A stretch of 9,450 nucleotides of DNA, from contig CAYRMO010000106.1 of the NCBI GenBank assembly GCA_964425355.1, forward strand, positions 1-9,450, in the 5' to 3' direction. This document shows, one piece after another, positions 1-6,345 of this stretch. The first letter of the stretch is position 1; every line of letters begins with the position of its first letter. Made by a program: the position numbers and the translations under genes. The notes beneath the pieces were generated by a model, which saw nothing but the letters and a program-made list of their open reading frames with translations, was not told where the DNA came from and did no database searches. This DNA is from Litorimonas sp964425355. GTDB taxonomy: Bacteria; Pseudomonadota; Alphaproteobacteria; Caulobacterales; Maricaulaceae.

Positions 1-18
1 TTTAAGGCCAACCTGCAC

Positions 19-56
19 CACCCACTCGATTAATTTCGAGTGGGTGTCTTTTTTTT
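19..56 (+). terminator. Rho-independent terminator of an upstream gene
   Basis: A perfect 11-bp inverted repeat pairs 19-29 (CACCCACTCGA) with 36-46 (TCGAGTGGGTG) around a 6-base loop. It is followed by TC and a run of eight T at 49-56. This is a textbook intrinsic terminator reading on the plus strand. The gene it ends lies left of the window; no coding sequence can be assigned to bases 1-18. Confidence 0.9.
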
Positions 57-140
57 CAGTCCCTATTATATTTTAAAATTCCGACTTACGTTACAGCTCC
101 GTTTTTCCTATAGGTTTCATTCTGGCAAAAAGGGTCACGC

Positions 141-434
141 ATGTCTGTTCGGAAACCACCATTATCATTAATTGTGACCGCTCAGCTGTTACTCGCTGTC
201 GCCGTAACTTTTGTGATTATAAGAACTGTTTCGACTATTCTCGTATTGTTTTCGGAAGAGAGGTCCCCAAAGGTCGTAATTGGCGGAATTGATCCAAAAG
301 TATGGGCTTCTGTATTGAGCGGAAATGCAGTTGAGGGTATGAAATCTGATAGTGGGAAGACGGGCTCAGTCGGAGAAGGTCTGACCCAAAGAGCATTTGC
401 GTCAGCGACCCATCCGGCCTTTGCAAAGGCCTGA
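141..434 (+). CDS. Possible small membrane protein, unrecognised
   Basis: The reading frame encodes 97 residues and I do not recognise the family. Residues 8-37 form one long hydrophobic stretch (LLLAVAVTFVII and onward, with Arg28 inside it), consistent with an N-terminal membrane anchor or uncleaved signal. The remaining 60 residues are polar, with several Gly and Lys. The ATG is preceded by AAAAAGGG (127-134) at a good Shine-Dalgarno distance, which supports this start. A weak -10-like TATAGG lies at 109-114, without a clear -35. The gene stands alone after the terminator at 19-56. A minus-strand frame of 106 codons overlaps it, but that frame begins with GTG and lacks a ribosome site, so I prefer the plus strand. 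It could also be the remnant of a longer gene, or not a gene. The frame ends directly on a 16-bp palindrome. Confidence 0.4.
   Translation: MSVRKPPLSLIVTAQLLLAVAVTFVIIRTVSTILVLFSEERSPKVVIGGIDPKVWASVLSGNAVEGMKSDSGKTGSVGEGLTQRAFASATHPAFAKA
416..431. repeat. Perfect 16-bp palindrome
   Basis: GGCCTTTGCAAAGGCC is a perfect palindrome placed directly before the TGA (432-434) of the small membrane protein frame. As RNA it could form a 6-bp stem with a TGCA loop. It has no T-run after it, so it is not a typical terminator. A dimeric protein binding site or a chance sequence are both possible. Confidence 0.55.
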
Positions 435-967
435 TTATGATTGTAATTGCTGTCCTCTGTTCGACCTCCACCGCCGTCAACTAACCAGCCTGCATAAGTC
501 ACTTCGCAACTCTCGGTTGGACGTATTGGTTCATAGTTTTGCGCACTTGCCGTTTAACCCCAGCTAAATTTTGTTTGGAAAGGTAGGGATGACGAGTGTT
601 TGACGATCGATGTTGAATGTCTACCTCTCATCAATTTGAAACTATAGGTGCAAGGTAAAAAAAAAATTTAACGGATATAGTTAAAGCCTGTTAATAATTT
701 TAGCCGGGAGACCATTCAAACTGGGTTCATATGTCCGAAACTTGGGTTAACAGTCATGGTTTTGCCGGAGAAAATCAATGTGACAAGCCCAGTACAACAA
801 CAGACATAAATCGAAAGCCTGAGATCTAATTATCGTCTAAAAAGCTCCGTTTGTGCCAAATGTTATATTGGATTGCGAAAGAAAGGGGCATCGAGTCGCC
901 CTCATTTAACCCGTTACACACGTCATAACACGTACACAGACGAAATTTTAAAACCTATCCGAACATA
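435..967. other. Gap without a recognisable gene
   Basis: No reading frame here has a start, ribosome site and length that support a gene. The stretch is AT-rich compared with the operon to its right. It holds an A10 tract at 657-666, three TTAA words at 668-671, 681-684 and 691-694, a weak hairpin at 758-776 (GGTTTT against AAAATC) and two copies of ACACGT ten bases apart at 918-923 and 928-933. None of these can be tied to a known site. The stretch may hold the promoter of the structured region at 968-1181. Confidence 0.6.
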
Positions 968-1181
968 CACCAGTCGTAAGACTGGTGCCTGACTTTGGTT
1001 GGGCGATGAGTAGTGATGTCACCCCACACTGACAAAGCTACTCATCACTGGGGCATCTACTCTGAATTTACCTAGATTATTGCGGAATTGCTTGGCTAAA
1101 ATTCCGTCCCGCTTGAGTTAAGTTTGGAGCCATCAGCGGGATAAAGGCAAATATCACAGGCTCAATCCTAAATTGGGTTGA
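968..1181 (+). ncRNA. Candidate structured RNA or ast leader (hairpin cluster)
   Basis: Five inverted repeats follow each other. Hairpin 1 pairs 968-975 (CACCAGTC) with 980-987 around GTAA, an RNA tetraloop of the GNRA class. Hairpin 2 pairs 1005-1013 (GATGAGTAG) with 1038-1046, with an inner stem 1018-1021/1030-1033. Hairpin 3 pairs 1083-1089 (CGGAATT) with 1100-1106. Hairpin 4 pairs 1107-1112 (TCCCGC) with 1136-1141 and abuts hairpin 3, so the two could stack. Hairpin 5 pairs 1162-1168 with 1175-1181, including one G-U. An alternative pairing 1012-1018/1043-1049 competes with hairpin 2, so a switch is conceivable. I recognise no known RNA family. It ends about 100 bases before astA, so a 5' leader or a separate small RNA are both possible. 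The plus strand is inferred from the direction of astA. Confidence 0.35.
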
Positions 1182-1206
1182 AGTCTTGTTTATGTGTAGC
1201 TAGACA
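1178..1206 (+). promoter_or_regulatory. Weak candidate promoter for the ast operon
   Basis: TTGAAG at 1178-1183 and TAGACA at 1201-1206 are separated by 17 bases, the ideal spacing, but the -10 box matches the consensus at only three positions. It would start transcription about 65 bases before the astA GTG. The -35 overlaps hairpin 5 of the structured region, so only one of the two readings may be right. Confidence 0.2.
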
Positions 1207-1264
1207 CGCTCATACACGGCAACTGCTGGCGCATAGGGCGGACGGCTTGCCGGACTTTTCATTT

Positions 1265-1271
1265 GGAAAGG
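1265..1271 (+). promoter_or_regulatory. Ribosome binding site that decides the astA start
   Basis: GGAAAGG lies six bases before GTG at 1278-1280. This favours GTG 1278 over the TTG at 1263, because the TTG itself overlaps the ribosome site and has no other one upstream. The shortened protein begins VTIFRPA, matching the way AstA proteins start (Escherichia coli AstA begins MMVIRPV). Confidence 0.7.
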
Positions 1272-1277
1272 CCGCCC

Positions 1278-2267
1278 GTGACAATTTTCAGACCTGCAAC
1301 CTTAGACGACGCAACCAAAATAGCTGATTTCACCCACCATGCCGCTATGGGTCTTACGACAGTTCCTAAATCAAAAGACTCCGTTGAATCTTACATTGCC
1401 GAATCGCTCCTTTTTATTGGTGGGGATAATTCGGCTAATCGTCTCCTTTTTGTGGCCGAAGGCGAAGACGGGATTATGGGAATATCTGGGATAATTCCTC
1501 GGCTCGGGGTTGAACGACCTTTTTATTCTTTCAAAAAATCTCGTCATGCGCGTAAGGCGTCGCGTGTTGATTTATCCGTTAAATATGAGACGTTGCAACT
1601 CACCTCAGATTTTGATGATTATACGGAACTTGCAACCATGTTCGTATCGCCGGATCACAGGGGCAAAGGTGTTGCGCGACTCCTGTCTTTCGGTCGCCTG
1701 GGATATATTCGCACGCATCGAGACCGCTTTAATCACCGGCTTATGGCCGAAATCAGGGGGTGGTTTGACGAAAATGAAAACTCTCCCTTTTGGGACCATA
1801 TCGCCTCTAAATTTATTCAAACCGATTTTAAAACGGCCGATGTCCTAAGTGCGGGGTCGGGGGAATTTATGATTGAGCTAATGCCAGCCCTTCCAATCAT
1901 GATGAATTTGCTACCCAAGGAAGCCAGAGACTGTGCAGGCAAACCGCATGGTCTTTCAATTGGGGCGATGAGATTACTGATCGAAGCTGGATTCGAAGAT
2001 ACAGATATATGCGATATATTTGATGGTGGTCCGTCTATTCAATGTCGGACAGACAAAACATTGATTGCACAAACGGCGTTTCAGGCGACAGGCGGAGGCG
2101 TTGAGTCCTCGGATATTAAATATTTGCATTTTACAGGAGAGGGATTGGATTTTCGCGCGGCCTTAGGACCCGCCTATCCCAAATCGGAAAAGGCCGGCGC
2201 AGAGCCCTGTCGCTTATTAGGAACAGAAACACCTATGGTGGCTCTGGCGCAAGACCGGAGAGCGTAA
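1278..2267 (+). CDS. astA: Arginine N-succinyltransferase
   Basis: AstA transfers succinyl from succinyl-CoA to the alpha-amino group of L-arginine, the first step of the ammonia-producing AST pathway in the cytoplasm. The product from GTG 1278 has 329 residues, near the usual 340. In that numbering, family signatures are the N-terminal IFRPA, TMFVSPDHRGKGVARLLS (about 120-137; the CoA-binding loop of this GNAT-like fold), LMAEIRGWFDENENSPFWD (about 155-173), FMIELMP (about 197-203) and DIFDGGPSIQC (about 246-256), all very close to E. coli AstA. A longer frame from TTG 1263 adds five residues and is less likely. It is the first gene of the operon: its stop is four bases before astB, and the astB ribosome site lies inside its last codons. 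Pseudomonas has two AstA-like subunits; only one gene is present here. Confidence 0.96.
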   Translation: MTIFRPATLDDATKIADFTHHAAMGLTTVPKSKDSVESYIAESLLFIGGDNSANRLLFVAEGEDGIMGISGIIPRLGVERPFYSFKKSRHARKASRVDLSVKYETLQLTSDFDDYTELATMFVSPDHRGKGVARLLSFGRLGYIRTHRDRFNHRLMAEIRGWFDENENSPFWDHIASKFIQTDFKTADVLSAGSGEFMIELMPALPIMMNLLPKEARDCAGKPHGLSIGAMRLLIEAGFEDTDICDIFDGGPSIQCRTDKTLIAQTAFQATGGGVESSDIKYLHFTGEGLDFRAALGPAYPKSEKAGAEPCRLLGTETPMVALAQDRRA

Positions 2268-2271
2268 AGCT

Positions 2272-3615
2272 GTGGCAGTTGAGATGAATTTTGACGGCCT
2301 TGTGGGTCCGTCTCATAATTATGCAGGCCTCAGCCAGGGTAATTTAGCGTCAGCTCACAATAAGGGCCTTGTATCTAACCCGAAAAAAGCGGCCTTGCAG
2401 GGCGTGGCAAAAATGCGCCTGCTTTTGGATATGGGCCTGCCGCAAGCTTTATTGCCGCCCCAAGAGCGACCCTTTATGTCTGGTCTTCGGGCTTTAGGGT
2501 TTACGGGATCTGATGAGGTCGTTGTAAAAAAAGCCCAAATTGAAAATCCGGCGCTCTTGGCAAATTATACATCCGCCTCCTCCATGTGGACAGCGAATGC
2601 AGGAACCGTCTCCCCCGCTTCCGATACGCATGATGGTCGTGTCCATATCACACCGGCCAATTTATCCGCCATGCCGCATCGCGCCTTAGAGGCGCCGCAA
2701 ACCTATGAAACCCTTTCAAGGATTTTTGCGGATCAAAAATATTTCAAGGTCCATGCGCCGCTCGCGCCCTCATCATTGCTTGGCGATGAAGGCGCTGCGA
2801 ACCATAACAGACTTTGCGCAGATCATGGATCGTCTGGCCTCGAAATTTTCATTTATGGACGGGACGGTCTGGACAAAGCTAAAGGGCTGACATTTCCGGG
2901 TCGTCAGACCATCCAAGCCAGCCAGTCTATTGCGCGTCTTCATGGTCTCAAAGAAGCTGGGACATTATTTCATCAACAATCCCCCAAGGCGATAAATGCA
3001 GGCGCCTTTCACAATGATGTTGTCTGTGTCGCAAATGAAACTGTTCTGTTTTATCATGAAAGTGCTTTTGAAGACGCGGCGGCATTAGAGCGTGACATAG
3101 CCCTCAAGGCAGAAACATTAGGGTTTGTGCCACACTTTATTATGGCGCCGGATAAGAGCGTGCCTTTGCGGGATGCCATTTCCAGCTATCTCTTTAATTC
3201 TCAATTGGTCACACGCTCACAGGGGCATATGGCTTTGATCTTACCCAGTCAGGTCAAAGAGACCCCGAGCACAAAGAGATTTGTCGACGACGTATTGGCA
3301 GGTGAGAACCCAATTGCCGAAGCGCATTATCTCGATCTGCGTCAATCTATGGCGAATGGGGGTGGCCCGGCCTGTTTGCGCTTGAGAGTCGTTCTGACGG
3401 ATGATCAGATCGCAGCCATTCATCCGAATGTTATCATGACCCCCCAAAAACTTGATGTAATCGAAAATTGGGTTCGAAAACACTATCGGGATCAATTATC
3501 CGCACCAGATTTGGCCGATCCTCTCTTTTTGAATGAGATGCGTGAAGCCCTTGATGAATTGACCCAAATCCTAGATTTACCGAGGCTCTATGCGTTTCAA
3601 AGGAGCGGTACGTGA
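2272..3615 (+). CDS. astB: N-succinylarginine dihydrolase
   Basis: AstB hydrolyses N2-succinylarginine to N2-succinylornithine, CO2 and two ammonia, the second AST step and the one that frees nitrogen. The 447-residue product matches the family length and aligns with E. coli AstB throughout, from NFDGLVGPSHNYAGLS (6-21) to the C-terminal YAFQRSGT. The catalytic triad is visible: Glu173 in GDEGAANHNR, His247 in GAFHNDV and Cys368 in NGGGPACLRLRV, corresponding to Glu174, His248 and Cys365 of the E. coli enzyme. The start is GTG 2272, with GGAGAG at 2257-2262 as ribosome site. An ATG four codons later is possible but would leave a shorter N-terminus than the family shows. The stop overlaps the next start by four bases (GTGA), indicating translational coupling to the M20 hydrolase. 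Confidence 0.97.
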   Translation: MAVEMNFDGLVGPSHNYAGLSQGNLASAHNKGLVSNPKKAALQGVAKMRLLLDMGLPQALLPPQERPFMSGLRALGFTGSDEVVVKKAQIENPALLANYTSASSMWTANAGTVSPASDTHDGRVHITPANLSAMPHRALEAPQTYETLSRIFADQKYFKVHAPLAPSSLLGDEGAANHNRLCADHGSSGLEIFIYGRDGLDKAKGLTFPGRQTIQASQSIARLHGLKEAGTLFHQQSPKAINAGAFHNDVVCVANETVLFYHESAFEDAAALERDIALKAETLGFVPHFIMAPDKSVPLRDAISSYLFNSQLVTRSQGHMALILPSQVKETPSTKRFVDDVLAGENPIAEAHYLDLRQSMANGGGPACLRLRVVLTDDQIAAIHPNVIMTPQKLDVIENWVRKHYRDQLSAPDLADPLFLNEMREALDELTQILDLPRLYAFQRSGT

Positions 3616-4877
3616 AAGCCGATCAAATACCACTAGGCGAGATCTCGGATATTGACCGTATTGCCTTAGATCACTTGTCAGACCGACAAGCGGCTATGTT
3701 GGAGCGCACGATCACTTGGGCCAAAATCAATACAGGTAGCTGGAACACAGAAGGCTTGAAAGCCTTCGCGCCAAAATTGGTCGAAGCTTTCGCTGAAACC
3801 GACGCGCAGGTCGAGCTGATTGAGCCAACACCGATTGAGAAAATTGAGGATAATGGTGAGGTGACAGCCTTTGCAACAGGCCCTGTTTTTCAAGCGACGG
3901 CCCGTCCAGATGCGCCATCACAAATCATTTTTACGGGTCATTATGATACCGTTTTTCCAAAAGGGACATTTACAGACATAACGGATCTTGGAGATGGACG
4001 CCTTAACGGGCCTGGCCTGACAGATATGAAAGGCGGAATTTGTGTCATGCTTGAGGCGATCAAAGCCTTTGAAGCCGGCCCCCTGAAAGACCAATTAGGT
4101 TACCGTATCATTCTGACCCCCGATGAAGAAATCGGAAATCATGCGTCGAATGCGGCCATTATGGAGGCCGCCGCCAAAGCTCATATTGGGCTGACCTTTG
4201 AGCCCTGTATGGAAGACGGGTCTTTCTCTGGGGCGCGTAAAGGAAGTGCCGTTTGGGATATTATTTTCCAAGGTCGATCGGCCCATGCGGGACGGGAACC
4301 TGAAAAAGGCCGGTCTGCCTTAATGGCTGCCAGCGAATTTGCTTTGAAAATCGAAAACCTCACGGATCGCCGAGAGGGCACCACATTTAATATTGGATCT
4401 ATCGATGGGGGTGACGCCGTCAATGTTGTGCCAGCCCTTTGCGTTGTCCGCCTTGGCGCGCGCGCGCCTGATGGACCAAGTGCAGATTGGGCGCAGGGCG
4501 AAGTTGACCGTATTTTGGCTGAGGTAACCCAGCGCGACGGTATTGCGGCCCACACACATGGCGGGTTTTACCGTCCACCCAAACCCCGCAATGCGGCGCA
4601 AGAACAGCTTTTTGGTGATGTCGCTGAGACCGCCAAAGCCTTGGGTCTGACAATAAATTTCAAAGATACGGGTGGTGTCTGTGAAGGCAATAATGTCTTT
4701 GCTGCGGGAACTCCGAATATTGATACTTTGGGTGTCAGAGGTGGACGTATTCATTCCGATGAAGAATTTTTAATCACAGAAAGCCTTTCTGAACGTGCGG
4801 GTCTAACGACATTGATCCTGCACAGGATTGCTGATGGTCGGATCGATGCCAAAGCGATAAAGGTTTTAATGACGTAA
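3612..4877 (+). CDS. M20-family metallohydrolase in ast operon, candidate succinylglutamate desuccinylase
   Basis: This is a 421-residue dizinc hydrolase of peptidase family M20, closest in pattern to carboxypeptidase G2 (CPG2). Metal and catalytic residues are all present with nearly CPG2 spacing: His110 in GHYDTVFP with Asp112, bridging Asp138 in GLTDMKGG, catalytic Glu172 and ligand Glu173 in TPDEEIG, Glu197 in FEP, and His381 in GRIHSDEE. The dimerisation domain spans about 205-320 and carries His225 in GRSAHAG. Arg321 in FYRPPKP may match the CPG2 arginine that holds the substrate carboxylate. CPG2 cleaves the amide of N-acyl-glutamates, the bond type of N-succinylglutamate. Given its place between astB and astD and no AstE here, I infer it performs the last AST step; the substrate is unproven. 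GTG 3612 is supported by AAGGAG at 3600-3605, and the gene overlaps both neighbours. Confidence 0.88.
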   Translation: MKADQIPLGEISDIDRIALDHLSDRQAAMLERTITWAKINTGSWNTEGLKAFAPKLVEAFAETDAQVELIEPTPIEKIEDNGEVTAFATGPVFQATARPDAPSQIIFTGHYDTVFPKGTFTDITDLGDGRLNGPGLTDMKGGICVMLEAIKAFEAGPLKDQLGYRIILTPDEEIGNHASNAAIMEAAAKAHIGLTFEPCMEDGSFSGARKGSAVWDIIFQGRSAHAGREPEKGRSALMAASEFALKIENLTDRREGTTFNIGSIDGGDAVNVVPALCVVRLGARAPDGPSADWAQGEVDRILAEVTQRDGIAAHTHGGFYRPPKPRNAAQEQLFGDVAETAKALGLTINFKDTGGVCEGNNVFAAGTPNIDTLGVRGGRIHSDEEFLITESLSERAGLTTLILHRIADGRIDAKAIKVLMT

Positions 4878-6259
4878 TGGCCGAAAACTTTTATTCCATA
4901 TGTCCGGCCACAGACGAGATCGTCTGGCAAGGCGCGGCTGCGACGGAAGAAGGGGTTCACACCGCTGTAGAACGCGCCAGGCAAGCCTTTCAAGACTGGT
5001 CAATGACGGGTTTTGAAACGCGCGTTGAAATCGCTGAGACTTACGCAAAAAAAATCAAAGAAAAAACGGAAGCAATCGCTTTGGCGATTTCGCGTGATAT
5101 GGGCAAAGCCCTTTGGGAGTCGCGGATTGAAGCTGGGGCTATGGCTAATAAGGTCGCCATTTCCATCCAAAGCTATCAGGACCGCACGCCGACGCGTCAA
5201 AGCGAAAACTCTGCGCTCACCCATCGCCCCCATGGTGTAATGGCCGTGTTTGGGCCTTTCAATTTTCCGGGACATCTTCCCAATGGTCACATTATTCCCG
5301 CTTTGCTGGCTGGGAATGTGATTGTTTTTAAACCGTCAGAACTCACACCCCAGGTCGCAGATATAATGGCCCTGTGTTGGGATGAGGCGGGTCTTCCAAA
5401 AGGTGTGCTGAATGTCATTCAGGGCGGGCGCGAAACGGGAGCTGCGCTTTTAAAGGCCGAGATTGACGGCCTATTATTTACGGGAAGCGCCAAAACGGGA
5501 ACGTTTTTCCATAAGCATTTTGCGGGCCGCCCTGATGTCATTCTCGCCCTTGAAATGGGCGGAAATAATCCGCTCATTATTCAAGAGCCCGTCAATATCG
5601 AGGCGGCTGCCGATCTCGCCTTTATGAGTGGGTTTATCACATCGGGGCAGCGTTGTACCTGCGCGCGGCGTCTTATTTTGCCAAAGGGTCATTTCGGTGA
5701 TGCGGTGATAGACGCGCTCCTCGCTCGGATTGACGATTTAAAAATGGGCCAATGGGATGAAGAGAATATATTTATGGGACCTGTGGTCTCGCAAGAAGCG
5801 GCTCAAGCGGCCATCGCGTTTGAAGCAAAATTAAAGGCCGCGGGTGGACGACAAATTCGTGCGCTTGAACAAGATGGTGCGTTTTTACGACCGGGCCTAA
5901 TTAACGTGACTGACGCTGATGTTCCTGACGAAGAATTATTCGCGCCTTTCTTGCAAGTCATTCGCGTGCCGGATTTGGACAAAGCAATCGAACGCTCTAA
6001 TGCGACGCGTTTTGGGTTGGCGGCCGGTTTGATCTGTGATGATCCAGATATTTGGACCTATACGAAGCCGCGACTTAAAGCCGGTATTGTAAATTGGAAT
6101 AAACCGACAACGGGCGCGCTTTCATCCATGCCCTTTGGCGGGCCGGGCCTGTCGGGTAATCATCGTCCGGCCGCTTTTTATGCTGCCGATTATTGCGCCT
6201 GGCCTCAGGCGAGCCAAAAAAGCGTTGCGGCAGAGCCTCTGCAGATGAAGGGCTTTTAA
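4877..6259 (+). CDS. astD: N-succinylglutamate 5-semialdehyde dehydrogenase
   Basis: AstD oxidises N-succinylglutamate semialdehyde to N-succinylglutamate with NAD+, the fourth AST step. The 460-residue product is a complete aldehyde dehydrogenase, somewhat shorter than the roughly 490 of E. coli AstD, mostly through compact termini. Visible residues are Asn129 in GPFNFPGHLPNGHIIPALL (oxyanion site), Lys152 in VFKPSELTP (NAD binding), the FTGSAKTG cofactor loop (201-208), the general base Glu226 in LEMGGNNP, the nucleophile Cys260 in SGQRCTCARR, and Glu353 in DEELFAP. The GPFNFPGHLPNGHI signature is typical of AstD rather than of general aldehyde dehydrogenases. The start shares one base with the preceding stop (TAATG), and no strong ribosome site is seen, so translation probably re-initiates after the M20 gene. 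It is the last gene of the tight cluster. Confidence 0.95.
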   Translation: MAENFYSICPATDEIVWQGAAATEEGVHTAVERARQAFQDWSMTGFETRVEIAETYAKKIKEKTEAIALAISRDMGKALWESRIEAGAMANKVAISIQSYQDRTPTRQSENSALTHRPHGVMAVFGPFNFPGHLPNGHIIPALLAGNVIVFKPSELTPQVADIMALCWDEAGLPKGVLNVIQGGRETGAALLKAEIDGLLFTGSAKTGTFFHKHFAGRPDVILALEMGGNNPLIIQEPVNIEAAADLAFMSGFITSGQRCTCARRLILPKGHFGDAVIDALLARIDDLKMGQWDEENIFMGPVVSQEAAQAAIAFEAKLKAAGGRQIRALEQDGAFLRPGLINVTDADVPDEELFAPFLQVIRVPDLDKAIERSNATRFGLAAGLICDDPDIWTYTKPRLKAGIVNWNKPTTGALSSMPFGGPGLSGNHRPAAFYAADYCAWPQASQKSVAAEPLQMKGF

Positions 6260-6345
6260 ACACAAATACAGCTCTGACGATTTCGCGACTTGCTCTCATG
6301 ATTGGCTCTGCATAGGGTTTCACAAAAGAAATAGGGCCACTGATT

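Noticed and set aside
182..502. Minus-strand frame of 106 codons overlapping the small plus-strand frame
   Set aside because: It starts with GTG, has no ribosome site, and its product has no hydrophobic segment or known motif. The plus-strand frame has an ATG, a ribosome site and a membrane segment.
668..694. TTAA words suggesting CtrA binding sites
   Set aside because: The CtrA full site is TTAA-N7-TTAA. The spacings here are nine and six bases, so no pair fits, and TTAA is common in AT-rich DNA.
918..942. ACACGT repeats with ten-base period
   Set aside because: Only two six-base copies are exact and the third is degenerate. This is too little to call an operator or iteron array.
968..1141. 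Identity as tmRNA, RNase P RNA, SRP RNA or a known riboswitch
   Set aside because: None of the conserved cores of these RNAs could be seen by eye. The region remains only an unassigned structured candidate.
1510..1848. Plus-strand frame of 112 codons inside astA
   Set aside because: It lies in another frame through the conserved CoA-binding and core motifs of AstA, with no sign of its own translation.
4320..4754. Minus-strand frame of 144 codons inside the M20 gene (with another of 124 codons at 4181-4555)
   Set aside because: Both are antisense to a well-conserved enzyme whose catalytic residues are intact; the products look like shadow translations without motifs.
6260..6345. Separate promoter for the symporter gene
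   Set aside because: TTGCTC and CATAGG words are present, but spacing and matches are poor, so it cannot be distinguished from readthrough from astD.
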